Positions 54,376 to 64,000 of a DNA stretch of 64,000 bases are shown piece by piece. The stretch spans positions 73,374,546 to 73,438,545 of the forward strand of contig OY720344.1 of the NCBI GenBank assembly GCA_963082975.1. Direction: 5' to 3'. Origin of the DNA: Labia minor. Its lineage: Eukaryota > Arthropoda > Insecta > Dermaptera > Spongiphoridae. The translations under genes were made by a program, and so were the position numbers. Within the stretch, counting starts at the first letter, position 1, and each line of letters opens with the position of its first letter. A model generated the notes under the pieces. It was not told the origin of the DNA. It was given only the letters and a program-made list of their open reading frames with translations, and did not search any database.

Positions 54376-56700
54376 TTTAAGATGTATTCACTGGGAAATT
54401 CGGATGTGTAGAATGGGATGACATTTTGATTTATACTTGATGTTCTCAAAAAATTTCTCACATAATATTTATTGAACGATATTATTCATTAAAAAATAAA
54501 ATGAAATTTTTATTCTTGATATTTTAAATTATTAATTATTTTTTCAATAAAATTTATTTTGCATTATTTACTAAAAGCCTATTTTGACATTAAAAATTTA
54601 CCCATGTGGTAAAAGATGTAAATATAGTTAATTTTAAATCATAATTTTAAAAGGTTACAGAAACCTGAGTTAGACTGTAAAATTTAAATAGAAAAATCCT
54701 AAATTTGTTCTATGAAAACAGAAAACCTCCATTAGATAATAAAAACAAAAATATTCATCTTTATTAATTATTATTTTCAATATTAATTATTAAATAGTTT
54801 TTTATAATATATCATACTTAATTCATTATAAAAAATTATGAATTTATTTTTGTTTTTTAAATTAATCGGTATTTATTTAATTGAAATGTTCAGTAAATTT
54901 TGTATTAAATCTTAGATAAAAGCAATCGTTACAAATGTCTCCAAAGAATAATTCGATTTGTATAATAATTATAGCTATATGAAATAAAACTGTATATCAA
55001 AGGTTTTCACAAATTTAATTAAAATTATAAAAGCCATCTTTGGAGAAAATTCTAAAAAGCTTTAAATCTTTTAATCTAGAAATGTAATAGGTATAACGAT
55101 TAGTTATTTTAATATTTTATAGGAATCTGTTTACAATATTTATATAAAGATCAATGATTAATTATGATTTGTAATAAATATTATAAATTTTGTAAATTTG
55201 GTGAGGTTTGAACCCTTGCCTTCACGTTCAGTAGTTCAGCATGTTATCTCTGAACGTAAATTTAAATTATTTATATTTAATTCATTTTTTATCACAAAAG
55301 AACATCTTAAAATTTCTGAATATTTGATAATAAGTATTCATAAATAGATCTACAATTAAACAAAAATCATTGAAAATAATAAATAAAGTACAAAAAGAAA
55401 AAATTTCAAAGAAAATTTACAAACAATTGCCTTTTAATCCAAAAAAAAATATAAATATACAGGAATTCAAATTTTGTTTGCATATAACGGGTATGATTAT
55501 AATAATAAAAATACTTCTCTTTTATCGAAGATCAACATATATTTGTATATATGAACCGATTATTTATGTGCTTGGCATATCCAATTTTCTATTTATTATT
55601 AATAATAATATTCTTTTGTGGTTCTCTTGAACGATGCTGAAAAATTAACCGAGGTGTGCCTTGCATTTCAAATATGGATTACAATACAGCCAGCTGCATA
55701 GAAATATTAGGATGAATAGGCAGATATTGACTTAATAGGCTTTTATTAAGGCATTTTCCTAGATCGAAAAGCTCTCACTCACAAGATCATAAATCATGGC
55801 ATTGACTTAAAAAATATTTGCATGCATTACTCATTTCTCTAATTTCTATTATATTATATGGTTAACACCTACTACTGAGAACTACTGACTTTTTCTTAAT
55901 CTATAAAAATTCAAACCGACAAGTTTAAAGACATACATAATTATATCTTAACCATTTTATAAAGTGGTCACTTAAAAATTGGACCTTAAAACATAGAGAA
56001 ATCCCAACATTGTATAATATTTTATCGAAATTTCTAATCATATTTGCAGCGTGGGATAAGTAAACAGTAAATGTGGATTAAATACTTTAGAAGATATTAT
56101 TATCAAGGGAGTATTATAATAGAATTCTTGAAGATGCGATTTCATTAATAATGAACCAGGTGCAATTTTCATTAGAAAGTAGGCAGGTGTTGAAATGACC
56201 ATCCTGGTTTCATGAATGTTGAATGAATTGATGTTTACTGTTCTTGTTAAAATTTTAATTTCATTGCATTCGTTGAAAATACTTTAAATAGGTTAATAAT
56301 TCTCGAGAGAGTTTATTGTTGAGAATTAAAATTTGCATATGCATATTTTTCGTCAAATTGCAATGATCTAATGATCATTCATTATTATAAAAAAAATTAA
56401 TATATCGAGATTCTATATTTCAGTTGAGGACATCCTTTGATTTTATTTATTTATTATGAGAATATTACAACAATAAACAACATAAAATTCAATTTAAATA
56501 TTGAAAATAATCATTTACAATGTTTGATTCAATAATAAAATATAAAATTAATCCGTGTCGGTGTCTGTTAATCTATTTTAAGTAATATAATCATTCTGAA
56601 GATAGATTTATTATTATTGAAATACTTATTTAAAATTCAGTTCAATTTTAAATTAAAATTATTTTTTTTATATATGAATGTAATATTTATTTTATATATA
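54376..56700. other. A/T-rich DNA, nothing firm recognised
   Basis: Apart from the tRNA-like spot at 55199, no recognised content. A forward 86-codon frame at 55370-55630 has A/T-driven composition (Lys, Ile and Asn-rich) and no domain, and I do not call it a gene. Confidence 0.45.
55199..55258 (-). repeat. tRNA-like sequence (SINE-type)
   Basis: On the reverse strand CAGAGATAACATGCTGAAC could be a D arm, and AAGGGTTCAAACCTCACC is a good B box/T arm. No complete cloverleaf. Confidence 0.35.
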
Positions 56701-56780
56701 CAGTTATTATATCGGGGCAAGTACAGATCTGGCTTTTATGATAACCGGCTGTGCTAATTATGTCTTTACCTTACCCGCTA

Positions 56781-56792
56781 GGGGGGGGGGGG
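56781..56792 (+). repeat. poly-G run of 12
   Basis: Twelve consecutive G follow TTACCCGCTA. Such runs are rare in DNA this A/T-rich. More G clusters follow at 56943-56978 (AAGGGGAAGG, GGGGAGGGG). Confidence 0.9.
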
Positions 56793-56978
56793 ATAATTAA
56801 AAGCTAGAATAAAAGGCAAAATTTGATCAAAGAAAGAAAAATATATTTATGAGTGTCGAGGATCACTCTCGTCTATCTATCTATATCTCCACTACTGACT
56901 ACCCTCTGTCTCTACGACAGCTTATTTATATTAATTTAAGTTAAGGGGAAGGTGATGGGGAGGGGTTAGTTTCAGGGG

Positions 56979-58040
56979 TGTGAAATACATTTGATGGACA
57001 TTTGTGGAAAAATTATTCCATCTTTACAAAAGGTCAAGTTTGTAATTTATTGTATATGTGAATTTCTAACTATTTTAATACAGGTATGCATTGTCAATGC
57101 TACCTGTCTTTCGACGTCTTTTTTGGTGGTTGGTGGACCGTGTGGTTCGGTTGGAATTGGCGCTCCTTTTATCGAGGAGTTGTCTGGGTATAGGCCTCCT
57201 CTACCTCTCTGAGGAGAGCTGGACTACCAGGGAGGAGAGATTGCTTCTACATTGCCCCCTCGTATTCTTTTTGTGAGCTCTCGTGACTCGTGAATCAGAC
57301 TTCTTATTGGAAACTTCTAATTGTTTTTTATGTTCGTTGTTAATTAAAATTCATCTTCATCTTGGATTGGACGTGTAAAGAGGTGTCTTTTTCTTTACAC
57401 GGTTCGATATTAGACTACTCTTTAGGGTTGCACACTAACGTGTTTTCTAGTGGCAGCTAGAGAGATTCATCTCATCCATTACATCCTAATTCATCAAGAA
57501 GGAATTCTTCTTATCATACAAGTTTACTCTCAAAGCTTCGAGAAGCAATCTTTGAAATCATTCTTCATCTTCAATTTTCCTCTGGACCGCTTTCCAAGAA
57601 GTCAGTAGCTGCCTTTTGTCTTTAAGGAAGGATAAGTGTATTCGTTTGCAAATCACCTTCGATCTACACATCGCTTTCATATAAAAGGGTATCGTCTTAT
57701 CACTGAACATTCATACGAAGAAACATTTATCACCAGTTTCCCCTATTCACTAGCTATAAGATTTTATTTAATTTGTATGTATATATATTTAATTTAGATA
57801 TTAAGTTATTTATTAAGTTTTCTGAAAGAATTGTTGTAAAATTAATAACAAATCTTTTAGGTAATATCTTAAATGTAAATTATTCAACAGTTATTAACTA
57901 ATAGCTGTTGAAGTCTTATCTCTTAATTAAAATAACAGAACACCTTTGTTATTTTATCATAAAAAACTGAATCTCGACTTTTTATTTGTTATTACCTTTA
58001 AAAAAACACAGTCTCGGCCCTTTTTTCAGAGCTTAACACA
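56979..58040 (+). mobile_element. possible LTR (weak)
   Basis: A balanced-composition block starting TGTGAAATACATT directly after a purine-rich stretch and ending TTAACACA. It is followed by CGGCGACCATAAGGACA, which resembles a Gypsy-type primer-binding site ('TGGCGACC'). Purine tract on one side and primer site on the other would fit an LTR. The frames at 56991-57276 have no domain. No second LTR or target duplication found. Confidence 0.3.
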
Positions 58041-58132
58041 CACGGCGACCATAAGGACAAATAGTCATTAACTATTATTTAATATATATATCTTTGGGCA
58101 TCTTACCCCTCGAGATTGTCCCAACATGTCTA

Positions 58133-58516
58133 ACGCCATATCTGTGGGTATTGAGTCATAAGCTAATGCAATTACATTACAAACCTGTTCCACGCCAGAA
58201 CCACGCCAGTGCTATACGCCACTTGTGTGTGAATCGGGCCTTATGACTCAATACCCACAGATATGGCGTGTTGGAGGCGTGGAAAATGGCACGAAGACCA
58301 CTCCAAATGAATAATGAAATGGTCTAGAAGTGGCGTGCCAGTCCTACGAGCCACCGGTGGCGTCGGAGTGGAGTGGTCTTCGTGCCATTTTCCACGCCTC
58401 CAACACGCCATATCTGTGGGTATTGAGTCATAAGCTAATGCAATTTCATTAACAAACCTGTTCCACGCCAGAACCACGCCAGTGCCATACGCCACTTGTG
58501 TGTGAATCGGGCCTTA
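58133..58516. mobile_element. fold-back element with perfect 61-bp inverted repeat
   Basis: 58244-58304 is the exact reverse complement of 58370-58430 (61 of 61), with a 65-base spacer. In addition, a 111-base unit from ACGCCATATCTGTGGGTATT to GAATCGGGCCTTA occurs at 58133-58243 and again at 58405-58516 as a direct repeat with a few differences. The motifs GGCGTGG and CACGCC recur throughout. The layout is that of a fold-back or self-inserted TIR element; both direct units end GGGCCTTA, compatible with TTA target sites. The 84-codon reverse frame across it is a by-product. Confidence 0.75.
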
Positions 58517-60284
58517 TATAGAACCCTTACCAAGGGGTCAGATATGGCAATTAAGACAGACCCAAGTTTGTGAAATCGAATTTTAAGTCTAAAAGTTGAT
58601 TGATAGGTTATAAGTTATGCTAATTTCTATTACACTTATTCTAATTGTTAAGCTCGTACGAGATAAAATGTGAATGTATGCTTTCAGACATATAAGTATA
58701 CCTTCCAAATTTATATAACATAAAACCTGTTCAGTTGGATTTATTTTATAGTTTGATTCTAATTTATTATAAAATTAAACAATACTGAATATGTTTATTT
58801 CCAACATAAAAATTTATTAAAAATGATTCGGAAATTGAAACCGAAACGTCGAGTTCTTTCTAGTCAAAAGAAGCCAATAGAAGGAACTTCCACTTTTTCA
58901 ATTCTACAATTTATGTATCAATCTCATTTAAAAATAATATCTTTATTTTCTTCAATAGTAGACTTATAAATACATCATATAGACTCATTTTTATTTGTTA
59001 ATGAATCTATTGAGAGAATATTTCTATTTTAAAATATTGTTTAGACTACAAGAAAAAATGGAGAAGGTTGAAATTAGATGGAGCTATCAAAGATGACCAC
59101 TGGCTAAACTAATGTCGTGTTTACTCTTAACAAATTCGGGAGAAAGAAGTAGATACAAAATATTTTAATTGTTTTAACAAAGACACAGTTCCAATCAGAC
59201 AATCTTTTTTTTTCGTTAATTTTAATTTTAAAAACTAATATTCATATATCTTAATTGAATAAAGATTAAATCAAACTTTTGGTTGCATGAAAATTGGTTT
59301 ATTTTAGAATCAAGTAATTTTTTTCTACCCTCGCGTATTTAACTTTTTATCCGCTTGTCTGCACATAGATTCGATTTAACTTTCAAATTTAATTCCCAAC
59401 ACTTGGAAATATATTTTTAGATAATGAAATATGTTTTTAAATTAAGATGTCAATTTGCTTTTTGATATTAATTAGAAATTAAATATTTCCGATGTTAAAA
59501 TTAGATGATATTTCAAAATGAGATTTTTTCAACTTTACCATTAATTTAAAATTATACTTTAACACTGTTAAAAAGAAAATTTAAGATAACAAGAAAAATA
59601 TAGTCAATATGGATATTTAATACAAATTTAGTAAATGAAACTATAATAAATTTTATAAATTATAAACCATCCCTTTTATATATAGGGATATTGAAAAAAT
59701 ATTTTTCTATTTTAATTATTTTATATAAATTATTTAAAATAAATTAATATAAAACTTTGAACCTCTCAAATATAATTAAATTAAATTTGAATACATTCTC
59801 TTTTGATTTTGAAAAAAATATTTTTAAACCTTTAACTTTTAATTATCAATTTTTTATATACTGAAATACATTATATTTATTTAAATTTATAATTTCAGTA
59901 ATATCCATATGTTCATAAAATAAAGAATAAAAAAATTACATTGCTCCCAATTGAAGTAGAATATTGTAATTTAATTTTTAATAATTAGTACAAAATGTTT
60001 ATTTGCCCCTTATTGTTTGCAACCTAACATACATTTTTTCTTTTACCTATTCAATTTTATTCTTTTTATTGCCTGATTTTCAATTATTTAATATAATATA
60101 TAATCTAGTGTGTAAAATAATTGAATTATAAATTTCTGGTATCATCATTTTTAATCTTCATAATATTTTTATCATTTTTTCTCTTAAACTGCATTTTTTC
60201 TTAAGCTTATTTTTCAGAGATCTTTAGTATTTATTTTCTATAAATCTATATTGTATATATATTTCTTAATTAAGAGAGTCGATG
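58517..60284. other. A/T-rich DNA, nothing recognised
   Basis: No frames, termini or RNA-like structures recognised. Confidence 0.5.
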
Positions 60285-60600
60285 TTGGATAGTTTGCATT
60301 CTTGGCCAGTGCTCGGTTTTTGTGCGCGGCATTTCGGGGGGCGTCGGCCGGGTCCGGTGGCTGCGTTGTCATGGCGACTGCAGTGCGCGCGCGGTCGCCG
60401 GTGTCGCTTTTGCTGCTGGCCGCTGAGCTGCTGCCGCGCTGATCAATAGGCGCCGAGCGGCCGAACAGAGAGAATGGACTGCAGGCGCTGAATAGGCAAC
60501 ACTCGTCGCACACGTCACACTCTCCTCCACTATCTGCCACCAGGTAACCTACTCATCTCCCATTGACACTCCTCCCCAGTGATGCTAATAAACAATAAGC
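60285..60600 (+). promoter_or_regulatory. CpG-rich island, candidate promoter/first exon
   Basis: About 250 bases are very rich in G, C and CpG (for example GTGCGCGCGCGGTCGCCGG) amid A/T-rich DNA. On the forward strand TGCCACCAG|GTAACC at 60543/60544 is a strong splice donor, and TTTTTATTTTGCAG|CC at 61361/61362, after a long pyrimidine-rich stretch, is a strong acceptor, defining a possible 818-base intron. A 23-codon frame at 60371-60442 (MATAVRARSPVSLLLLAAEL) could be an upstream ORF. On the reverse strand a 100-codon frame (60540-60238) is also open but lacks an ATG at its start. I favour a forward-strand transcript with a non-coding or 5'UTR first exon; no protein identity can be given. 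Confidence 0.45.
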
Positions 60601-61361
60601 ATCACTTATCTCAAAAATTCGCTCATCATTTATAAAAAAATAATTACATATTTCATTTATTAATTAAATATTAATAAATAAATAAATAATTATTAATAAA
60701 CTAATTAAAAAAATTATTTATAATGGAAATTTTAAAAAAATACGTTTATTTTTCCAATAATTTTTCAATTTATTTTTTTATTAGTGTTCAAACTTCAAAA
60801 TATTTCCCTAAAATATACTAAAAATTCATTAATAAACATATAAAAAAAAATTAAACAATTTGATATAATATATATAAAAAAAATCGTGAATTTTATTTTA
60901 TTTTCCTATTTTGATTATTTATTTATTTACTTTTATTTTCTTTCAAACCTCAAAAGAACAGTCAGTCTTAAATTAAATATTCATATTCATCTTTTCTCCA
61001 ATTATTCATTTTGCAAATATTTAATGAATTTTTGAACAAATATCTTCAAAACAAGAAACAAATGTCAATTATTTAATATAATGAATTCATGTTTAATTAA
61101 ATAATCAAATATATTTTAACTACAAATTTAATGATTAATTAGAACTAAATTTAAAATTTTTATTAAATAAAACAAAACAAAAAAAAAGATAAAAGTGGAA
61201 TTGTCAAAATTTTCTAAAACGATTAATTAGTTGAATTATATCAATTTCTTCAATTTTCTCTCTTCTCTCTCTCCCTCTCCCCTATCACCTAACAAACTAT
61301 TCTAAATTTTTTTTTTTATTTATATATTTTTTATATTTATTTATTTATTTTTATTTTGCAG
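60601..61361 (+). other. possible intron, A/T-rich
   Basis: A/T-rich stretch between the donor at 60544 and the acceptor at 61361. It contains the pyrimidine tract TCTCTCTTCTCTCTCTCCCT near 61256 and a poly-T run before the acceptor. Confidence 0.3.
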
Positions 61362-63351
61362 CCAAAGGAAATAAAAGTACTAAATGCAATTTTATATTCG
61401 ACATTTTTTTAGTACACTTGTCAATGGATTTACTCGAAATATTTTTTTTCAGATAATAAACATAATAAGTATTAAACAATTATTATATTATTTAAACATA
61501 ACTTTATATCATTTTTAACCACCTCGAACTTTTATCATTATAACGATTTGTAAATTAAATTATGAATTTATCAATAAAAATTTAATATATACAATTTAAG
61601 AAAATATTTCGTTGGTTAATTATTTATTTATATTATTTTACTTATTTTAATTATTATTATTTAATATTTATTTTTTAATAAAATAATTATTATTTTACTA
61701 CTATTAATATTTTTTAATTATTATATTAATTATATTTATTACAATAAGAATAATATTTAACTTATCATTGTTTAACTAAGACTATATAACACCTTAGATA
61801 TTTATTTTTAGTTAATTTGACATTCTTATTTTTTATCTATTATTTATTATTTTACTATTCATACCATTTAGATTTAAAGTTATTAATAAATGAATATCTA
61901 GAGGTAGATATTCTTCTTTTTTATCACGAATAAAATATGAATATTATTAATTTACTACAAGGAAAATGTCACATATAATAGGTTACAATTAAATAAAAAA
62001 TAATTAATACTATTATTTTCTTGATGAATCTTTAAATTATCTTAAAATTTTTTCTTTTTAATGGGTCGGTTATTGAATTAATTTTATTTTTCTATCTTCC
62101 ATGATTCATTTGCCATTGCCGGAAAAATATAAAAAAAATTTTTAACGACTTTTACAAATGATTCTCCTAAATTGAAACGGCACTAAGCCAAGTATGCTAA
62201 GATTCGTTTGATATTTTAATTAATTAATATCAAAACACATCTCATGATAAATTTTCTTTAGTGTTAGCAAGAATAAAGATATGATTGTAAGATTCCTGTA
62301 GGATTTATAAGTGATCAATTTTTTTTTTAATATTTATAACACCTTCATATAGAGATTCTTTTAATATGTCTTGAATAAAGAAAGAAATTTATAAATTTAA
62401 GTAATTATCTTAATCTGTGTTTATTTATCTTAAGTTAACTTTATTTTTTTTTATTTATTTTGAATTGATTATTTTTATATTAGTTAATTACAGGAATGTA
62501 ACTCTCTTAATAAGTTTTAAACAATAATGCTAAAACACTTCTATTCTATAAAATTTATTTTTTTATGCTTAAAAAATATTTTGAGGCCCCAATTACAAAA
62601 TTAAATTAAGTTTTTTAGCTACTCTCTAAATTGTCCAAAATTTTACATTACTAAAATCCCAATTATTTTTTATTTATTAAACGTATATACACATAAAATT
62701 AGTATTAGTTCTAATACAAAATAAACACATTCATATTCATTTAATAATAAACAAACAAATGGTATACCTGCAATTATTAGCTAATAAATTCAAAATAATT
62801 ATAATTAATAGAAAAGCAAAATAAAATAATATCATAAAATTTCCTGTTTTTTATTTCTTTAATATAACATATCATCTATCTTAAGTTAAAAGTTTTAAAA
62901 TTAGAAATATTTAAGTAAATTTAATTAAAACAAAATAATAAAATTAATATCATTATATTTTCATAATACTTAGAAATTTATTTATTTATTAATTACAAAG
63001 TAAATCAATAAAATGTACTCCATTTTTTACGATAAATATATATAATCTTGATCAAGGGTTAATAAAAATGTTCAATTTTTTTTTAAATTAATTTATAAGA
63101 TATGTTTGAAAGTTTATTAAAAAAATTGAATTAAGTATTAGCGAATTATCATTTTAAGTCAAACAATCAATTTCAAATAAAAAATATTTCTTAAAATTGT
63201 TTATATTTGAATATACGATGTCTTTTCAAAAGAAAAGGTGAATTTTGAATATTCGCTATTTGTGTACATTTGATTATCGAAATTTTTTTTCGTTATGTTG
63301 GTACACATATTTCTCATATGTTGACATTATAATCCATTTTGGATTAGTAGT
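61362..63351. other. A/T-rich DNA, nothing firm recognised
   Basis: If the acceptor at 61361 is real, an exon of unknown length starts at 61362 (CCAAAGGAAATAAAAG); its frames close within 50 to 100 bases. The remainder is low complexity. Confidence 0.4.
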
Positions 63352-63612
63352 TTGTATAGGACAACTCAAAAAGTTAGTCACGTTTTTGTATGTTCTTCGG
63401 TTTTTTACTTAAAAAAAATGGATCAAAAAATCTGTATTAAAAATGGAATAAAGGGCTCCAACGCACTTAAAATGTTGACTGTGGCATTCGGCGAGTCTAC
63501 TTTGTCTGAAAAAATGTTTATACAAGCGCTTGAAAAAAGCACGCTAAGTTCGATCAAATGTGAAGGTTTTGCTCACTGTTTTCTTCGATTACAACGACAT
63601 GGTGCATTATGA
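63352..63612 (+). pseudogene. mariner transposase remnant, centre deleted
   Basis: The forward frame has MDQKICIKNGIKGSNALKML then TVAFGESTLSEKMFIQ, the N-terminal helix-turn-helix region of a mariner transposase. It jumps directly to a distant piece; in the neighbouring frame KVLLTVFFDYNDMVHYE is the 'VM.T.FFD..G.VH.EF' block around the second catalytic Asp. Most of the catalytic domain is missing and the frame is shifted. GGACAACTCAAAAAGTTAG just upstream may belong to the terminal repeat. Confidence 0.7.
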
Positions 63613-64000
63613 GTAGAGAGCGCAAAAAAAGGCATTTGCCTTTTTTAAAATTTGAGCCTTTTCAAGATTTTTTTATAGATCTCCACCGATCTATAAAAAT
63701 CAAACACACTGGTAGATTTTGAAAAACGCCTTTTTCGCCTTTTTTGCATTTTTTTTGCAACAAAAATAAATTTTTTTCAGTCATTTGCAATTTTTTGCAA
63801 ATTCATAAACTATCCAACTCTTGCAATTTGACATTTTAAGTAAAGATAATTTTGAATTTCCTTTAGAAATTAAAAATATTATATTAAAAAAGAGTCGAAG
63901 AAATAGAGAGGGAGTAGATAAGTGGATTTTAACGCAAATTTCATATAGTTGATATGATTCAACACCAGACAGCAGTAAAGTTTGAGAACCAGCCCAGCGA
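63613..64000. other. A/T-rich DNA, nothing firm recognised
   Basis: Contains short hairpins such as AAAAGGCATTTGCCTTTT (63636-63654) and repeated CGCCTTTTT motifs, perhaps part of the mariner flank. The window ends here. Confidence 0.4.

Noticed and set aside
55370-55630. 86-codon frame as a small host gene
   Set aside because: Composition is that of A/T-rich background (Lys, Ile, Asn), with no domain, no splice or promoter context.
60238-60540. 100-codon reverse frame as a protein-coding gene
   Set aside because: No ATG at its start, no domain, and openness is expected because stop codons are rare in G/C-rich sequence. The forward splice signals are more convincing.

Overview
The window is very A/T-rich eukaryotic DNA (by eye about three quarters or more A/T). 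It has no operons, rRNA or CRISPR, and no intact host gene that I can recognise. What can be identified is almost all transposable-element sequence of types common in arthropods: hAT, Helitron/Helentron-like, Ginger-like, mariner, several LINE lineages, and a Ty3/Gypsy-like LTR element with a DUF1759-type gag. I read it as an intergenic or intronic block of an arthropod, most likely insect, nuclear genome. The species cannot be named from the sequence.

Layout. 1-10 kb: A/T-rich DNA, a hAT MITE (823-1013), two LINE remnants (5.6-6.1 and 8.2-9.0 kb, the second carrying a MITE) and a canonical Helitron 3' end (9.1-9.3 kb). 10.6-14.3 kb: a nest of Helitron-like pieces holding a 1,035-bp Ginger-like transposon (11065-12099) and rearranged copies of repeat family A. 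16-35 kb: many copies of three repeat families, here called A, B and C, plus more LINE fragments, one of them (31.1-32.0 kb) only lightly damaged. 39.6-44.6 kb: a hAT MITE split by a young LTR retrotransposon whose pol gene has lost most of RT and integrase and carries an Arg/Ser/His-rich coding-like tract. 47.9-51.3 kb: an apparently complete autonomous hAT transposon with an uninterrupted 619-codon transposase, terminal inverted repeats and a perfect 8-bp target duplication. 51.4-52.6 kb: a reverse-strand LTR with internal tandem repeats and another hAT MITE. 53-64 kb: one more family A copy, a possible LTR, a 61-bp perfect inverted repeat, a CpG-rich island with splice-like signals, and a mariner fragment.

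Families A, B and C are unrelated in sequence but share one plan: distinctive 5' termini, a microsatellite core in A and B, and a short perfect hairpin next to the 3' end. Families A and B also have complementary subterminal repeats. This is the plan of Helentron-associated non-autonomous elements (HINE/DINE-1 type). Family E has the standard Helitron end, hairpin then CTAG-T. Together they suggest a genome with intense past rolling-circle transposition.

Possible host signals are few: CpG-rich islands at about 25.2 and 60.3-60.5 kb that could be promoters or first exons, and a weak exon candidate at 35.6 kb.
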